Shown: positions 43,201-51,731, numbered from the stretch's first letter. The stretch is DNA of 64,000 bases from Eutrophocola sp963925675 (GCA_963925675.1 CAWUSW010000009.1:18251-82250); one strand, 5' to 3'. Made by a program: numbers and translations. The notes: generated from the letters alone by a model not told the origin.

Positions 43201-43225
43201 AAAGGCTCCAGCAGGGGCCTTTTTT
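43201..43225 (+). terminator. Rho-independent terminator after ibaG
   Basis: AAAGGCTCC-AGCA-GGGGCCTTT (one G-T pair) followed by T-rich sequence to 43225. It ends the mlaC-ibaG transcript and separates it from murA. Confidence 0.8.
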
Positions 43226-43292
43226 ATGCCTGGCAGGGGCCTGGGCTTATGCCAGACAGGGGTTTGAGTTTATGCCTGTAAGAGGCCGGGAT
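43224..43292. repeat. Three imperfect 23-bp direct repeats in the ibaG-murA spacer
   Basis: Units begin TTATGCC at 43224, 43247 and 43270 and share a purine-rich AGGGG/GAGG core. The first overlaps the terminator T-run. They belong to the 343-bp ibaG-murA spacer (43175-43517), which also holds the murA promoter region and two leader hairpins; no ORF is visible. Confidence 0.6.
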
Positions 43293-43377
43293 TTTGTCCG
43301 ATATTCTGGCTTTTGTCAGGACTGATTTTAGACACCACGATGAGATCTAAATTAATACAGCGACCTATGGTGAATCT

Positions 43378-43386
43378 TGTTAGAAT
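43378..43386 (+). promoter_or_regulatory. Candidate extended -10 promoter of murA
   Basis: TGT-TAGAAT forms an extended -10 element about 130 bp upstream of the murA start. No good -35 box is placed correctly, as is common for extended -10 promoters. Confidence 0.3.
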
Positions 43387-43450
43387 GTCGCCCGAATATC
43401 AGGCCTGTGAATCGAAATTAACCATGATTTTGCGGGTGCTGGACTAAATC

Positions 43451-43499
43451 GCGACACTAGTCGCAGAAAGCATAAAGACCGGCAAATAACTGGCCGGTC
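43451..43499 (+). promoter_or_regulatory. Two hairpins in the murA leader
   Basis: GCGAC-ACTA-GTCGC (43451-43464) and GACCGGC-9 nt-GCCGGTC (43477-43499) lie back to back directly before the murA Shine-Dalgarno (GGAG, 43509-43512) and GTG start. The second stem ends 9 bp before the Shine-Dalgarno, so it could affect ribosome access. No known riboswitch class was recognised. Confidence 0.4.
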
Positions 43500-43517
43500 A
43501 AATGCCTTGGAGAACAA

Positions 43518-44780
43518 GTGGATAAACTGGAAATACACGGTGGTGTTCCGCTCAAGGGCGAAATACGCATAGCAGGTGCGAAAAACTCGGCCTTGCCTAT
43601 TTTGGCCTCGGCCCTGTTGACCACAGATATTTTAAAAGTCAGCAACCTGCCACATTTGTATGACATTACTACCATGTTAGAGCTCCTTGGCTGTATGGGG
43701 GTTGAGTCCACTGTGGGTGAAAAACTGGGCGTTGAAATTTGCAGCGAACCAATCAGGCACTTCAGTGCGCCTTACGATTTGGTAAAAACCATGCGGGCCT
43801 CGATTCTGGTACTGGGCCCGATGCTGGCCCACTACGGAGAAGCTGAAGTTGCCTTGCCGGGTGGTTGTGCAATTGGTAGCAGACCGGTCAATCTGCATTT
43901 ATCCGCATTAAAGCGTATGGGGGCGGATGTCACCGTTGAAAATGGTTATATCAAGGCCAGAACAAATGGTCGTCTCAAAGGTGCGCATATTTTTATGGAT
44001 CTGGTGACAGTGACCGGTACCGAAAATGTCATGATGGCCGCGGCACTGGCAGATGGTGAGACAGTTATTGAAAATGCAGCAAGAGAGCCGGAAGTTGTGG
44101 ATCTTGCCAGATGTCTCAGGGCTATGGGTGCCGAGATTTCCGGTGAAGGCACAGATACCATCACCATTAACGGTGTGAAAAAATTACACGGTTGTGAATA
44201 CTCAGTAATGCCGGACAGGATTGAAACCGGCACCTACCTGATTGCAGTCGCCGCTACGCGAGGCAAAATCAAGGTAAAGGATACTCGACCTTCAATCCTT
44301 GAGGCTGTCCTGATTAAGCTTGAGGAAGCAGGTGCTCATCTTGAAATAGGTGAGGACTGGATTTCACTGGATATGAAGGACAATCGTCCAAAGGCAGTTT
44401 CGTTAACTACCGCCCCGTATCCGGCTTTTCCCACTGATATGCAGGCGCAGTTTACCGCGCTTAATGCAGTGGCAGAAGGGTCAGGGACTATCACAGAAAC
44501 GGTTTTTGAAAATCGATTTATGCATGTCCATGAAATGATACGTATGGGCGCGGACATGAAAGTGGAAGGCAACACTGTTTTGGTTAATGGCAAAGACTCT
44601 TTGAAAGGAGCGCCCGTGATGGCTACAGACCTGCGTGCTTCAGCAAGTCTGATCATTGCAGGCCTTGTAGCAGAAGATCAAACTACCGTGGATCGAATTT
44701 ATCATATCGACCGTGGCTACGAATGTATTGAGGAAAAGCTTCAGTTGCTTGGTGCAAAAATTAAGCGTCTGCCCTCCTGA
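43518..44780 (+). CDS. murA: UDP-GlcNAc 1-carboxyvinyltransferase
   Basis: 420 residues, standard length. It commits UDP-GlcNAc to peptidoglycan synthesis. The catalytic Cys117 is in ALPGGCAIGSRPVNLH (the residue attacked by fosfomycin); GAKNSALPILASALL and RMGADMKVEGNTVLVNG are typical. The start is GTG. hisG follows 22 bp after the stop, so murA-hisG-hisD form a transcription unit. Confidence 0.97.
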   Translation: MDKLEIHGGVPLKGEIRIAGAKNSALPILASALLTTDILKVSNLPHLYDITTMLELLGCMGVESTVGEKLGVEICSEPIRHFSAPYDLVKTMRASILVLGPMLAHYGEAEVALPGGCAIGSRPVNLHLSALKRMGADVTVENGYIKARTNGRLKGAHIFMDLVTVTGTENVMMAAALADGETVIENAAREPEVVDLARCLRAMGAEISGEGTDTITINGVKKLHGCEYSVMPDRIETGTYLIAVAATRGKIKVKDTRPSILEAVLIKLEEAGAHLEIGEDWISLDMKDNRPKAVSLTTAPYPAFPTDMQAQFTALNAVAEGSGTITETVFENRFMHVHEMIRMGADMKVEGNTVLVNGKDSLKGAPVMATDLRASASLIIAGLVAEDQTTVDRIYHIDRGYECIEEKLQLLGAKIKRLPS

Positions 44781-44802
44781 TACCTGTTTTTCGAGAAGAG
44801 TG

Positions 44803-45447
44803 ATGAGTGACAATAAACTTGTTATAGCCCTTACCAAGGGTCGTATCCTTGACGAAGTATTACCACTGTTGGAAGTAGCAGGGATTATTCCTGCCGAAGA
44901 TATCAACAACAGCCGCAAACTGATTTTTGACAGCAATCTGGCAGATGTTCAGTTAATGGTAATACGAGGCTCAGATGTCCCTACCTACGTTGAACTGGGT
45001 AGCGCAGATATTGGCATTACCGGCAAGGATATCCTGATGGAAAATGGCTCCGAGGGATATTATGAGCCGCTTGATTTAAAGCTTGCTACATGCCGCTTGA
45101 TGACCGCTGCGCCAATTAATCAGACTCAAACACCCAAACGTTTGCGCGTGGCCAGCAAGTTCGTCAATATCGCTAAAAACTATTTTTCTGAACAAGGACG
45201 TCAGGTAGATATCATCAAGCTAAATGGTGCTCTGGAGTTAGCCCCAATTATGGGACTTGCGGATTGTATCGTGGATATTGTGGACACCGGTAAAACTCTT
45301 GTCGCTAATGGTCTGGAGCCACGTGAATTTATTGCTGACGTGAGTACCCGGGTGATAGTCAACAAAGCCTCCATGAAAATAAAGCACGATCGTGTGCAGT
45401 CTCTGCTGGAACGTCTGGCAAAAGCGGTTGCGGATAAAGATTTGTAG
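44803..45447 (+). CDS. hisG: ATP phosphoribosyltransferase, short form
   Basis: 214 residues from the ATG at 44803 (MSDNKLVIALTKGRILDEVLP); a longer frame overlapping murA is not needed. Short HisG lacks the C-terminal allosteric domain and needs HisZ, which is not in this window. Motifs include SADIGITGKDILME and DCIVDIVDTGKTLVANGL (PRPP loop). It catalyses the first step of histidine synthesis. The TAG stop is itself part of a GTAG-headed repeat. Confidence 0.96.
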   Translation: MSDNKLVIALTKGRILDEVLPLLEVAGIIPAEDINNSRKLIFDSNLADVQLMVIRGSDVPTYVELGSADIGITGKDILMENGSEGYYEPLDLKLATCRLMTAAPINQTQTPKRLRVASKFVNIAKNYFSEQGRQVDIIKLNGALELAPIMGLADCIVDIVDTGKTLVANGLEPREFIADVSTRVIVNKASMKIKHDRVQSLLERLAKAVADKDL

Positions 45448-45550
45448 GAGGGACTTTAGTCCCGAAGGAAATGTGCTGCATTCTTCGCGGTTGAAACCTC
45501 TCCTACAAAAGATGGCAATTTTTTGAAAGGGGGGGGTAACCCCGGAAGTA
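45444..45550. repeat. Inverted REP-B pair (BIME-like) between hisG and hisD
   Basis: GTAGGAGGGACTTTAGTCCC (from 45444) and, inverted, ...TTGAAACCTCTCCTAC (to 45507) face each other. A third degenerate unit, GGGGGGGGTAACCCCGGAAG (45529-45548), follows. The hisG stop codon TAG (45445-45447) lies within the first GTAG. The layout matches bacterial interspersed mosaic elements. Confidence 0.8.
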
Positions 45551-45564
45551 CAGTTATAATTTTA

Positions 45565-46893
45565 ATGAGTAAACCCATGCCAGTTTTAATAAAACGATTG
45601 AATTTCCAGAATGAAAATTTCCGTGCGGAGCTCGAACAAGCTCTGGCCTGGGACAGTATTTCTGATCAATCGGTACAAGAGTCGGTCAGTCGCATTATTG
45701 CCGACGTCAGATCCCGTGGTGATGCGGCAGTGCTGGAATGGACAAATAAACTGGATGGCCTGAAAGAAAGTACAATTCAGGCACTGGAAATAACTCAGGA
45801 AGAATTACAGGAAAGCCTGAAGCAGATTTCTCCGGAGCAAACAGCTGCCCTGGAAAAAGCCAGCGACCGTATTCGCCGTTACCATGAAAAGCAAAAACAG
45901 GATTCCTGGGAATATACAGATCCTGATGGTTCTGTGTATGGCCAGAAAGTATCACCCATCGACAAGGTGGGCATGTACGTCCCCGGTGGAAAAGCATCCT
46001 ACCCCTCTACCGTTCTCATGGATGCCATTCCTGCGCGTGTAGCAGGCGTTCAGGAAATCATTGCAACGCTGCCAACCCCGGGCGGAGAAAAAAATCCTCT
46101 GGTACTGGCCGCTCTGGCAATGGCCAAGGTAGACCGGGTGTTTACTGTAGGTGGTGCCCAAGCGATCGCGGCCCTGGCCTATGGTACTGACACCATTCCT
46201 CGTGTGGACAAGATTGTCGGTCCCGGCAATATTTACGTGGCCACTGCCAAGAAGGCAGTTTTTGGTCAGGTAGGTATTGATATGGTGGCGGGGCCTTCGG
46301 AAATCCTGGTGATTTGTGATGGGAAAACTGATCCTGACTGGATTGCCATGGATCTTTTTTCGCAGGCAGAACATGATGAAGATGCGCAATCGATTCTGGT
46401 CAGTACCGACGCAGCTTATATAGAAGAAGTGAAACGCAGCATTGAAAAATTGCTGCCTGAAATGCCGCGCCGTGACATTATTAAAGCGTCTCTGGAATCC
46501 AGAGGTCTACTGATTGACGTGGAGAATCTGAAAGATGCCGCCCAAGTATGCAATTTAATTGCACCGGAACATGTGGAATTGTCAGTGGAAGATCCTCAGG
46601 CCTTGATGGCAGATATCAGGCATGCAGGCGCTATTTTTCTTGGCAGGTACACCTCCGAATCTCTTGGCGATTATTGTGCGGGCCCCAGTCACGTTTTGCC
46701 AACCTCCGGAACGGCTCGCTTTTCATCGGCGCTGGGCGTGTATGATTTCCAGAAACGTTCGTCGATAATTAATTGTTCAGAGAATACAGCCAGAGAATTG
46801 GCAGAGACAGCGTCAGTGCTGGCCAATGCAGAAGGACTTATTGCCCATGCTCGGGCAGCAGAGTTCAGAAATAAAAAGCAGGGCGGTGATTAA
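45565..46893 (+). CDS. hisD: Histidinol dehydrogenase
   Basis: 442 residues from the ATG at 45565; a frame opening at 45523 reads through the repeat and is unlikely. It oxidises histidinol to histidine in two NAD-dependent steps. GMYVPGGKASYPSTVLMDAIPARVAGV, VFTVGGAQAIAALAYGT, DMVAGPSEILV and SQAEHDEDAQSILVS carry family and zinc-ligand residues; PSHVLPTSGTARFSS is the C-terminal signature. It converges on degS with a 4-bp overlap. Confidence 0.96.
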   Translation: MSKPMPVLIKRLNFQNENFRAELEQALAWDSISDQSVQESVSRIIADVRSRGDAAVLEWTNKLDGLKESTIQALEITQEELQESLKQISPEQTAALEKASDRIRRYHEKQKQDSWEYTDPDGSVYGQKVSPIDKVGMYVPGGKASYPSTVLMDAIPARVAGVQEIIATLPTPGGEKNPLVLAALAMAKVDRVFTVGGAQAIAALAYGTDTIPRVDKIVGPGNIYVATAKKAVFGQVGIDMVAGPSEILVICDGKTDPDWIAMDLFSQAEHDEDAQSILVSTDAAYIEEVKRSIEKLLPEMPRRDIIKASLESRGLLIDVENLKDAAQVCNLIAPEHVELSVEDPQALMADIRHAGAIFLGRYTSESLGDYCAGPSHVLPTSGTARFSSALGVYDFQKRSSIINCSENTARELAETASVLANAEGLIAHARAAEFRNKKQGGD

Positions 46894-48080
46894 CGCAGCA
46901 GGTTGTTACTAAAGGGAGTCGGATCAAGTATTGGTTCATTATCTGTCAGCCAGATAATTGCTTCTCCTACGCCAAGCACAATCGGCAGCGTAATTATTTC
47001 TCCCTGCCGATAGACTCTGGCAACTACAGTGTCGCCTGGATTCATATTATAAGTGGTTTGGACAGCGTATATCGCGGCTTCCTCGCCGGTGATTTCAATG
47101 TCAGCCAATGAAATAATAATATCATTGGGTTTCAGACCAGCCTTGTCAGCGGGACCATTTGCAGACAGTTCCTCTACCCACATTCCCTCTGTATCACTAT
47201 CCAGAAACATGCGGCTGAACATGCGGGAAACGAATTCGCCATCCACGCCAAGATAGCCGCCAGGCCCTCTTTCAAGATAGTCATTCATCAATTCAAAAGC
47301 CTTGCTTGCCGGGACAGCGAAACTGATGCCTTCTGAGCCGCCCGATTCAGTCACTATGGTGGAATTGATGCCAATAAGTTTGCCGTTCACATCAATCAAG
47401 GCGCCGCCGGAGCTGCCTGGATTGATGGCGGCGTCAGTCTGGATAACATAACTGTCTTCCGTCTTGAGTAAGGCGCTGATAATGCCCAGAGTCACTGACT
47501 GGCCAATATTTCTGGGATTGCCAATGGCAAGCACAATGTCTCCGGCATCCAGGGAACTTTCTTCAGCTGCAGTAATGTACGCCAGATCAGTTGCATCGAC
47601 TTTTAATAGTGCCAGATCATTTTCCCTGTCAAAAATGATTGGGCGAGCTTCCATGGTCTGACCGTTATAAAGGGTTACTGTAATTTCAGGTAATGATGAT
47701 TCATAGATATCAGAACCGTTAATCTCGAAGATATGGAAACTGGTGATAATGTAGCCATCTGGTGAAATGATGACACCTGAGCCAAGACTGGTGCTTTCAT
47801 CGTAAAGCAGGATCGGTCTGCGAAAGGGATTAAATATTTGCTCGTCTGCACGTCTTGAAATATCGGACGTTGAGTTAACACTCACTACAGCGGGCGCAGT
47901 CCTGGAGAAAGCGTCGGAATAAGAAAAAGAATTTGTGGTGATTTGCTGGATACTTTGTTTTGGTAAATAGTCTTCCAGGCCAGGAATATATTCAGCCAAT
48001 CGGGGAAGTTGTAGCAGGACAAAGCCGAACACCAGTCCAGATACAGCAGGCCAGATTATAAAATTGATTATCCTGTTCAT
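46890..48080 (-). CDS. degS: Periplasmic stress-sensor protease DegS/AlgW
   Basis: 396 residues: one N-terminal membrane anchor (about 5-25), a trypsin-like domain with His in YIITSFHIF, Asp in ENDLALLKVD and Ser in AAINPGSSGGALID, and a single PDZ domain (about 275-375, PGGYLGVDG to GLKPNDIIISLADI). A single PDZ and an anchor point to DegS rather than DegP. It cuts RseA/MucA when misfolded porins bind the PDZ. A longer than usual loop (FEINGSDIYESSLPE) follows the catalytic His. Confidence 0.92.
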   Translation of the reverse strand: MNRIINFIIWPAVSGLVFGFVLLQLPRLAEYIPGLEDYLPKQSIQQITTNSFSYSDAFSRTAPAVVSVNSTSDISRRADEQIFNPFRRPILLYDESTSLGSGVIISPDGYIITSFHIFEINGSDIYESSLPEITVTLYNGQTMEARPIIFDRENDLALLKVDATDLAYITAAEESSLDAGDIVLAIGNPRNIGQSVTLGIISALLKTEDSYVIQTDAAINPGSSGGALIDVNGKLIGINSTIVTESGGSEGISFAVPASKAFELMNDYLERGPGGYLGVDGEFVSRMFSRMFLDSDTEGMWVEELSANGPADKAGLKPNDIIISLADIEITGEEAAIYAVQTTYNMNPGDTVVARVYRQGEIITLPIVLGVGEAIIWLTDNEPILDPTPFSNNLLR

Positions 48081-48135
48081 AGTGCCATCAGCTACTACAG
48101 TGAATGTTCAGCTCTTTTCCAGAGCTGTTTAATAA

Positions 48136-48178
48136 AGAGCCTTCAGCGGCTCTAATAAAAGCCTTCAGCGGCCCTTTA
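48136..48178 (-). promoter_or_regulatory. Duplicated hairpins upstream of degS
   Basis: Two near-copies of a segment with core GCCTTCAGCGGC sit side by side; the first forms AGAGCC-TTCAGC-GGCTCT (48136-48153). They lie 55-100 bp upstream of the degS ATG. They may be a leader structure or simply a small repeat. Confidence 0.35.
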
Positions 48179-48306
48179 TCAATAGAGAGTTGATAAGGTC
48201 TTTGTTATGATTACGCAATCGCAAGTATAACGTAAAAGCGCTTGTGTCACAGGATACTGGCCAGACAAAACACAAAAAGTACTATTAAAATTTGGAGTAA
48301 CAAGAC

Positions 48307-49068
48307 ATGCCAGTTGCCTTGGCTGAATTGCAAAGCACCCTGAATGCCCTGTTAAAACCCGGTGATTATCGTGATTACTCGCCCAATGGTTTGCAAGTAG
48401 AGGGGAAATCTTCTATCGACCTGCTCGTTACCGGGGTCACCGCCAGTCAGGCGCTTATTGATGCTGCCATTGAAATGGGGGCAGATGCCATTCTTGTGCA
48501 TCATGGTTATTTCTGGCGTGGTGAAGATCCAACAGTGACAGGTATTCGAAAAGTCAGGTTGAAAACGCTTCTGGATAATGAGTTGAATTTATTTGCCTAT
48601 CACCTGCCGCTGGATGCTCATGCAAGTCTTGGCAATAACGCACAACTTGGCATGAAACTTGGCTTTAAAACTGAAGCTGACCTTGATCCTTTACATAAAA
48701 GTCGAGTTGGTGTCTGGGGGTATTTGGAAGAGCCTTGTAGTGGAGATGAGTTGATAGTGCGTATCAATGACAAACTGGGCAGGGCACCTTTGCATATTCC
48801 CGGAAAAGCCAAGCTGATTGAGAAGATAGCCTGGTGCACAGGCTCTGCGCAGAGTTACATAGAAATGGCACAGGAAGCGGGTGTGGATGCTTATCTTACC
48901 GGGGAGGTTTCAGAACAAACTGTGCATTTTGCCCGAGAAACCGGCTTGCATTTCTTTGCTGCAGGTCATCATGCCACTGAACGCTATGGCGTTCAGGCCG
49001 TGGGCGAGTACCTTGCCAATGAGTTGGATCTTAGGCATTGTTTTATTGATATTGATAATCCGGTTTGA
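48307..49068 (+). CDS. Nif3-like dinuclear metal protein (YbgI family)
   Basis: 253 residues, the NIF3/GTP cyclohydrolase type I-like family. Metal ligands are visible in ADAILVHHGYFW and FAAGHHATERYGVQAVGEYL, with DAHASLGNN between. YbgI forms a toroidal hexamer with a di-metal site; no cellular reaction is established. It is divergent from degS, with 226 bp between them. Confidence 0.92.
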   Translation: MPVALAELQSTLNALLKPGDYRDYSPNGLQVEGKSSIDLLVTGVTASQALIDAAIEMGADAILVHHGYFWRGEDPTVTGIRKVRLKTLLDNELNLFAYHLPLDAHASLGNNAQLGMKLGFKTEADLDPLHKSRVGVWGYLEEPCSGDELIVRINDKLGRAPLHIPGKAKLIEKIAWCTGSAQSYIEMAQEAGVDAYLTGEVSEQTVHFARETGLHFFAAGHHATERYGVQAVGEYLANELDLRHCFIDIDNPV

Positions 49069-49072
49069 CGCA

Positions 49073-49337
49073 GTTACAAGTTACAAGTCGCAGCAGGTAG
49101 GCCGGAAGAGCGTAGCGATGTCCGGCGTTAAGTTAAAAGTTAAAAGATTCCGTAATTACCTACAGGTAAATTCCATTGTTCAGTTTAAAGTTGGTGTTGG
49201 TAAGATTTCATAGATGATAAACAGGTCGGAAAAGAGCAGCGTCATCCGACAAGGTATTCGCAGGACACCCGATAACCAATAGTATGTAGGAGGGGTTTCA
49301 ACCCCGAATGAATTCAAAGATAAAAATTAAAAGTTAA
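49073..49337. repeat. Repeat cluster: heptamers, two REP-A and one REP-B
   Basis: GTTACAA units (49073-49087), REP-A GTAGGCCGGA...TCCGGC (49097-49126), a second REP-A from AGGTCGGAAAAG to GTCATCCGAC (49223-49250) and REP-B GTAGGAGGGGTTTCAACCCC (49286-49305) followed by GAATGAATTCAA, plus AGTTAAA units. It fills the whole spacer before the SUI1 gene and reaches its start codon. Confidence 0.8.
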
Positions 49338-49688
49338 ATGAAAAATTCCAGGCCAGTATATTCAACCGAAACAGGAAAGCTTTGCCCGGGGTGCGGGAAC
49401 GCTGTGAATGCCTGCCAGTGCAAGAAGGCTAAATTATATTCGGAAGGTGACGGGATCATTCGTTTGTCCCGAGAAACCAAAGGACGTAAAGGCAAGGGTG
49501 TTACTTTGGTAAACGGTGTGCAAGGCGGTGAGGCTGAACTAAAAGCGCTGGGTAAACGTCTGAAACAGATTTGCGGCACTGGCGGCACAGTAAAAAATGG
49601 CATCATTGAAATTCAGGGTGATGTACGTGAGAAAATAAAAGCAGAACTTGAAAGTAGCGGGCATAAAGTAAAGTTGGCCGGTGGTTAA
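49338..49688 (+). CDS. SUI1/eIF1-like translation factor YciH
   Basis: 116 residues. The C-terminal SUI1 fold (GVTLVNGVQGGEAELKALGKRLKQICGTGGTVKNGIIEIQGDVREKI) follows a short N-terminus with a zinc-ribbon-like CPGCG...CQCKK. YciH resembles eukaryotic eIF1 and can monitor initiation fidelity. An ATG with AGTTAAA in front gives a weak Shine-Dalgarno; the upstream repeat extends to the start. Confidence 0.92.
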   Translation: MKNSRPVYSTETGKLCPGCGNAVNACQCKKAKLYSEGDGIIRLSRETKGRKGKGVTLVNGVQGGEAELKALGKRLKQICGTGGTVKNGIIEIQGDVREKIKAELESSGHKVKLAGG

Positions 49689-49720
49689 TTGATGTAAAAG
49701 ATAAAACACAGGAATTAAAT

Positions 49721-50017
49721 ATGGAAAAGAAAACTGAAACTGAGATAGAAGCTGCGGTATTCAGAAGATTACTTGAGCACCTGGATTCAAGAAAGGATGC
49801 GCAGAATATTGATCTGATGAATCTGGCCGGCTTTTGTCGTAACTGTTTGTCAAAATGGTATGTTGCCGCCGCAGGGGAGAATGGAGAGCAAGTGGATTAT
49901 GAGACGGCGCGCGCTTTGGTCTATGGTATGCCCTACGCAGACTGGAAAGAGATATACCAGCTTGAGGCCACTGAAGAGCAGAAACGGCTGTTTCAGGAGA
50001 GTTTCCCAAAATCCTAG
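49721..50017 (+). CDS. DUF1244 family protein
   Basis: 98 residues, all helical: AVFRRLLEHLDSRKDAQNIDLMNLAGFCRNCLSKWY and YGMPYADWKEIYQLEATEEQ are the family core. DUF1244 proteins have a known fold but no established function. It lies 32 bp after the SUI1 gene and shares its strand, so cotranscription is likely. Confidence 0.9.
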   Translation: MEKKTETEIEAAVFRRLLEHLDSRKDAQNIDLMNLAGFCRNCLSKWYVAAAGENGEQVDYETARALVYGMPYADWKEIYQLEATEEQKRLFQESFPKS

Positions 50018-50041
50018 TATTTCAGTGCTTGCCAGTGTCTT

Positions 50042-50100
50042 GGGGAAAATGCGAACTGAGTCACTAATCACCCCCGGAAAAATGCGAACTGGGTCACCTA
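50042..50100. repeat. Two direct copies of GGAAAAATGCGAACTGRGTCAC
   Basis: Copies at 50044-50066 and 50076-50100, 32 bp apart, both ending in CTA. They resemble the multiple terminal repeats at the ends of some insertion sequences, but no transposase is present. They lie between the DUF1244 gene and an orphan RHH protein gene. Confidence 0.55.
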
Positions 50101-50198
50101 GCCCCTTTACTTAACCGGGATAGGATAGCTCCACGGTCAGCAATTAATTTACTTTGGCCATTTCAGTCAAGGCTAATTAGAGACTTAAGGAGAAAACG

Positions 50199-50453
50199 AT
50201 GGGTACTATAAATCTCAGTAACGCAGTAAAGAATCCAGTTCTTGTCGGGGAAGTAGATTTTTCCCTGTTAAATGATCTTCCGTCCAGGTTTGTGTTGAAC
50301 CCATTGCAGCGCAGTAACCGTGTAAATATCCGGCTTCGTACTGAAGATATCAGTACCCTGGAAACATTAGCCTTGTCAGCAGGGATGCCGTTTCAGGCTT
50401 TTCTCGCCGATGTGATTCACAAGCATGCCAACACAAGTGTGAAAAACTCTTAA
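50199..50453 (+). CDS. Ribbon-helix-helix (CopG-like) protein, orphan antitoxin-like
   Basis: 84 residues. The C-terminal half RVNIRLRTEDISTLETLALSAGMPFQAFLADVIHKHA matches the strand-helix-helix of CopG antitoxins, which repress their own operon. No toxin gene is adjacent: the next gene is on the other strand and has a signal peptide. AAGGAG lies 8 bp before the ATG. It may be a solitary regulator or a remnant of a toxin-antitoxin pair. Confidence 0.75.
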   Translation: MGTINLSNAVKNPVLVGEVDFSLLNDLPSRFVLNPLQRSNRVNIRLRTEDISTLETLALSAGMPFQAFLADVIHKHANTSVKNS

Positions 50454-50508
50454 ACAGGTATGTAAAAAGACTTAAACAGTCGCCAGGCGCTTATTGACTG
50501 AGTAATCC

Positions 50509-51297
50509 TTAATGATCTTCATGTGGTATCACTTTTTTGATATCAAACCAGCTCAATTCTTCATCTGTGTCCAGATCTCTTAAATACAATATATGTCCGT
50601 CCAGCTGCCATGTTGCATCAGATTGCATGGGAAGCCCCTCATTATTTAGTGCAAAGCGCAGTGAAAAGAAACCACTATTGATGCGCATAATAAAGAATGG
50701 CGCAAAGGGCTGGGTAATTCTGACCTGAAGCTCACGTATAAATTTATTTTTAGTGTCCAGAACCAGTGTGCCAATCAAGTGTTCATAGATATTTTTTCGA
50801 TCATCTTCCATGCCTTTGAATTCCAGCGTGTGTATATAGCCCTCTTGTTTAACAAGGTGCAAAGACTCTGGAATTATCATTGCCAGAAAGCGTTCCTTTT
50901 CACTACCTTCCCTTGCTCTTTCTTCTTCGACTATTGAGCGCTTGGTATTCTGGCGTCTATTCAAGCGCCTCTGCATACGACGCTCATGCCTTGCCTGACG
51001 ATCGAGGGATGGAGGGCCGCCATTAACCGAGATTATCTGCTCACTTTGTAAAAAGGGTTTAGAGGGGTCGACACGACGCGTCAGCTCTTCCTTGTCCAGT
51101 TGGTCGTCGGTGATATACGTGTAAGCCCAGCTCCCGTCATAAATGTTGACAGTTTTTTCTACATAATTGCTGATCAGGCTCAGATATTGCGCCTGTGTAT
51201 AGGAATCCTGGTCAGGATTAACGGAAGGCTGAGCTGGAACTGGAGCATTCCAGAGTAATAGTAAGAGCAGGGATAAAAAGATGCTTCCTGTTTTCAT
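50509..51297 (-). CDS. Secreted protein of unknown family
   Basis: 262 residues with a clear signal peptide (SIFLSLLLLLLWNAPVPAQP). The body has a very basic central stretch (RQARHERRMQRRLNRRQNTK, about 100-120) and beta-rich flanks ending in LDGHILYLRDLDTDEELSWFDIKKVIP. No known domain was recognised. Convergent with the CopG-like gene; YciI-like and SSADH genes lie upstream on the same strand. Confidence 0.75.
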   Translation of the reverse strand: MKTGSIFLSLLLLLLWNAPVPAQPSVNPDQDSYTQAQYLSLISNYVEKTVNIYDGSWAYTYITDDQLDKEELTRRVDPSKPFLQSEQIISVNGGPPSLDRQARHERRMQRRLNRRQNTKRSIVEEERAREGSEKERFLAMIIPESLHLVKQEGYIHTLEFKGMEDDRKNIYEHLIGTLVLDTKNKFIRELQVRITQPFAPFFIMRINSGFFSLRFALNNEGLPMQSDATWQLDGHILYLRDLDTDEELSWFDIKKVIPHEDH

Positions 51298-51340
51298 ACT
51301 AGTTGTTGACCCCGGGAAACTGAAAAAATTTTAGCTAGGT

Positions 51341-51631
51341 TTAATTGGTAGGAACGAGTTTGATCGCTTTAATTTCAATCTTGTCCCAGACTTTGCCATC
51401 TATGTAAGGATCCTTAGCCAGATGGTCCTCAAGACTTTGACGGTCGGGAAACTCAAGAATTAATGCTGAGCCAATCATAGCCTCGTCATCATCAAGAATT
51501 GCGCCCCCCATTAGAAATTTTCCATCAGCAATCATTTGCGAGACGTTTTTTAAGTGTGTTTCGCGATGCTGCATACGACGTGCGAGCGCTTCACTATCAG
51601 TAAAATCCATGGCAGTAACAAGAAATTGCAT
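51341..51631 (-). CDS. YciI-like protein
   Basis: 96 residues with the YCII dimeric alpha/beta-barrel: MQFLVTAMDFTDSEALARRM, LMGGAILDDDEAMIGSALILEFPDRQSLEDHLAKDPYI. The conserved His-Asp region is partly seen in HLAKDPY. Such proteins are often accessory to catabolic enzymes. It is 100 bp downstream of the semialdehyde dehydrogenase gene. Confidence 0.88.
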   Translation of the reverse strand: MQFLVTAMDFTDSEALARRMQHRETHLKNVSQMIADGKFLMGGAILDDDEAMIGSALILEFPDRQSLEDHLAKDPYIDGKVWDKIEIKAIKLVPTN

Positions 51632-51731
51632 ATAAACCTCGTGTGTTTTTAATCAAGATATCAGTGTAAAAATTTGATGCGGTCTTATTTGCGCAAGTCT
51701 CAAGTCAGCCGCAGTTATATCCTCATACTCA

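Noticed and set aside
44713..44802. Longer hisG start overlapping murA
   Set aside because: The extra residues come from the murA tail; the ATG at 44803 gives the conserved short HisG N-terminus.
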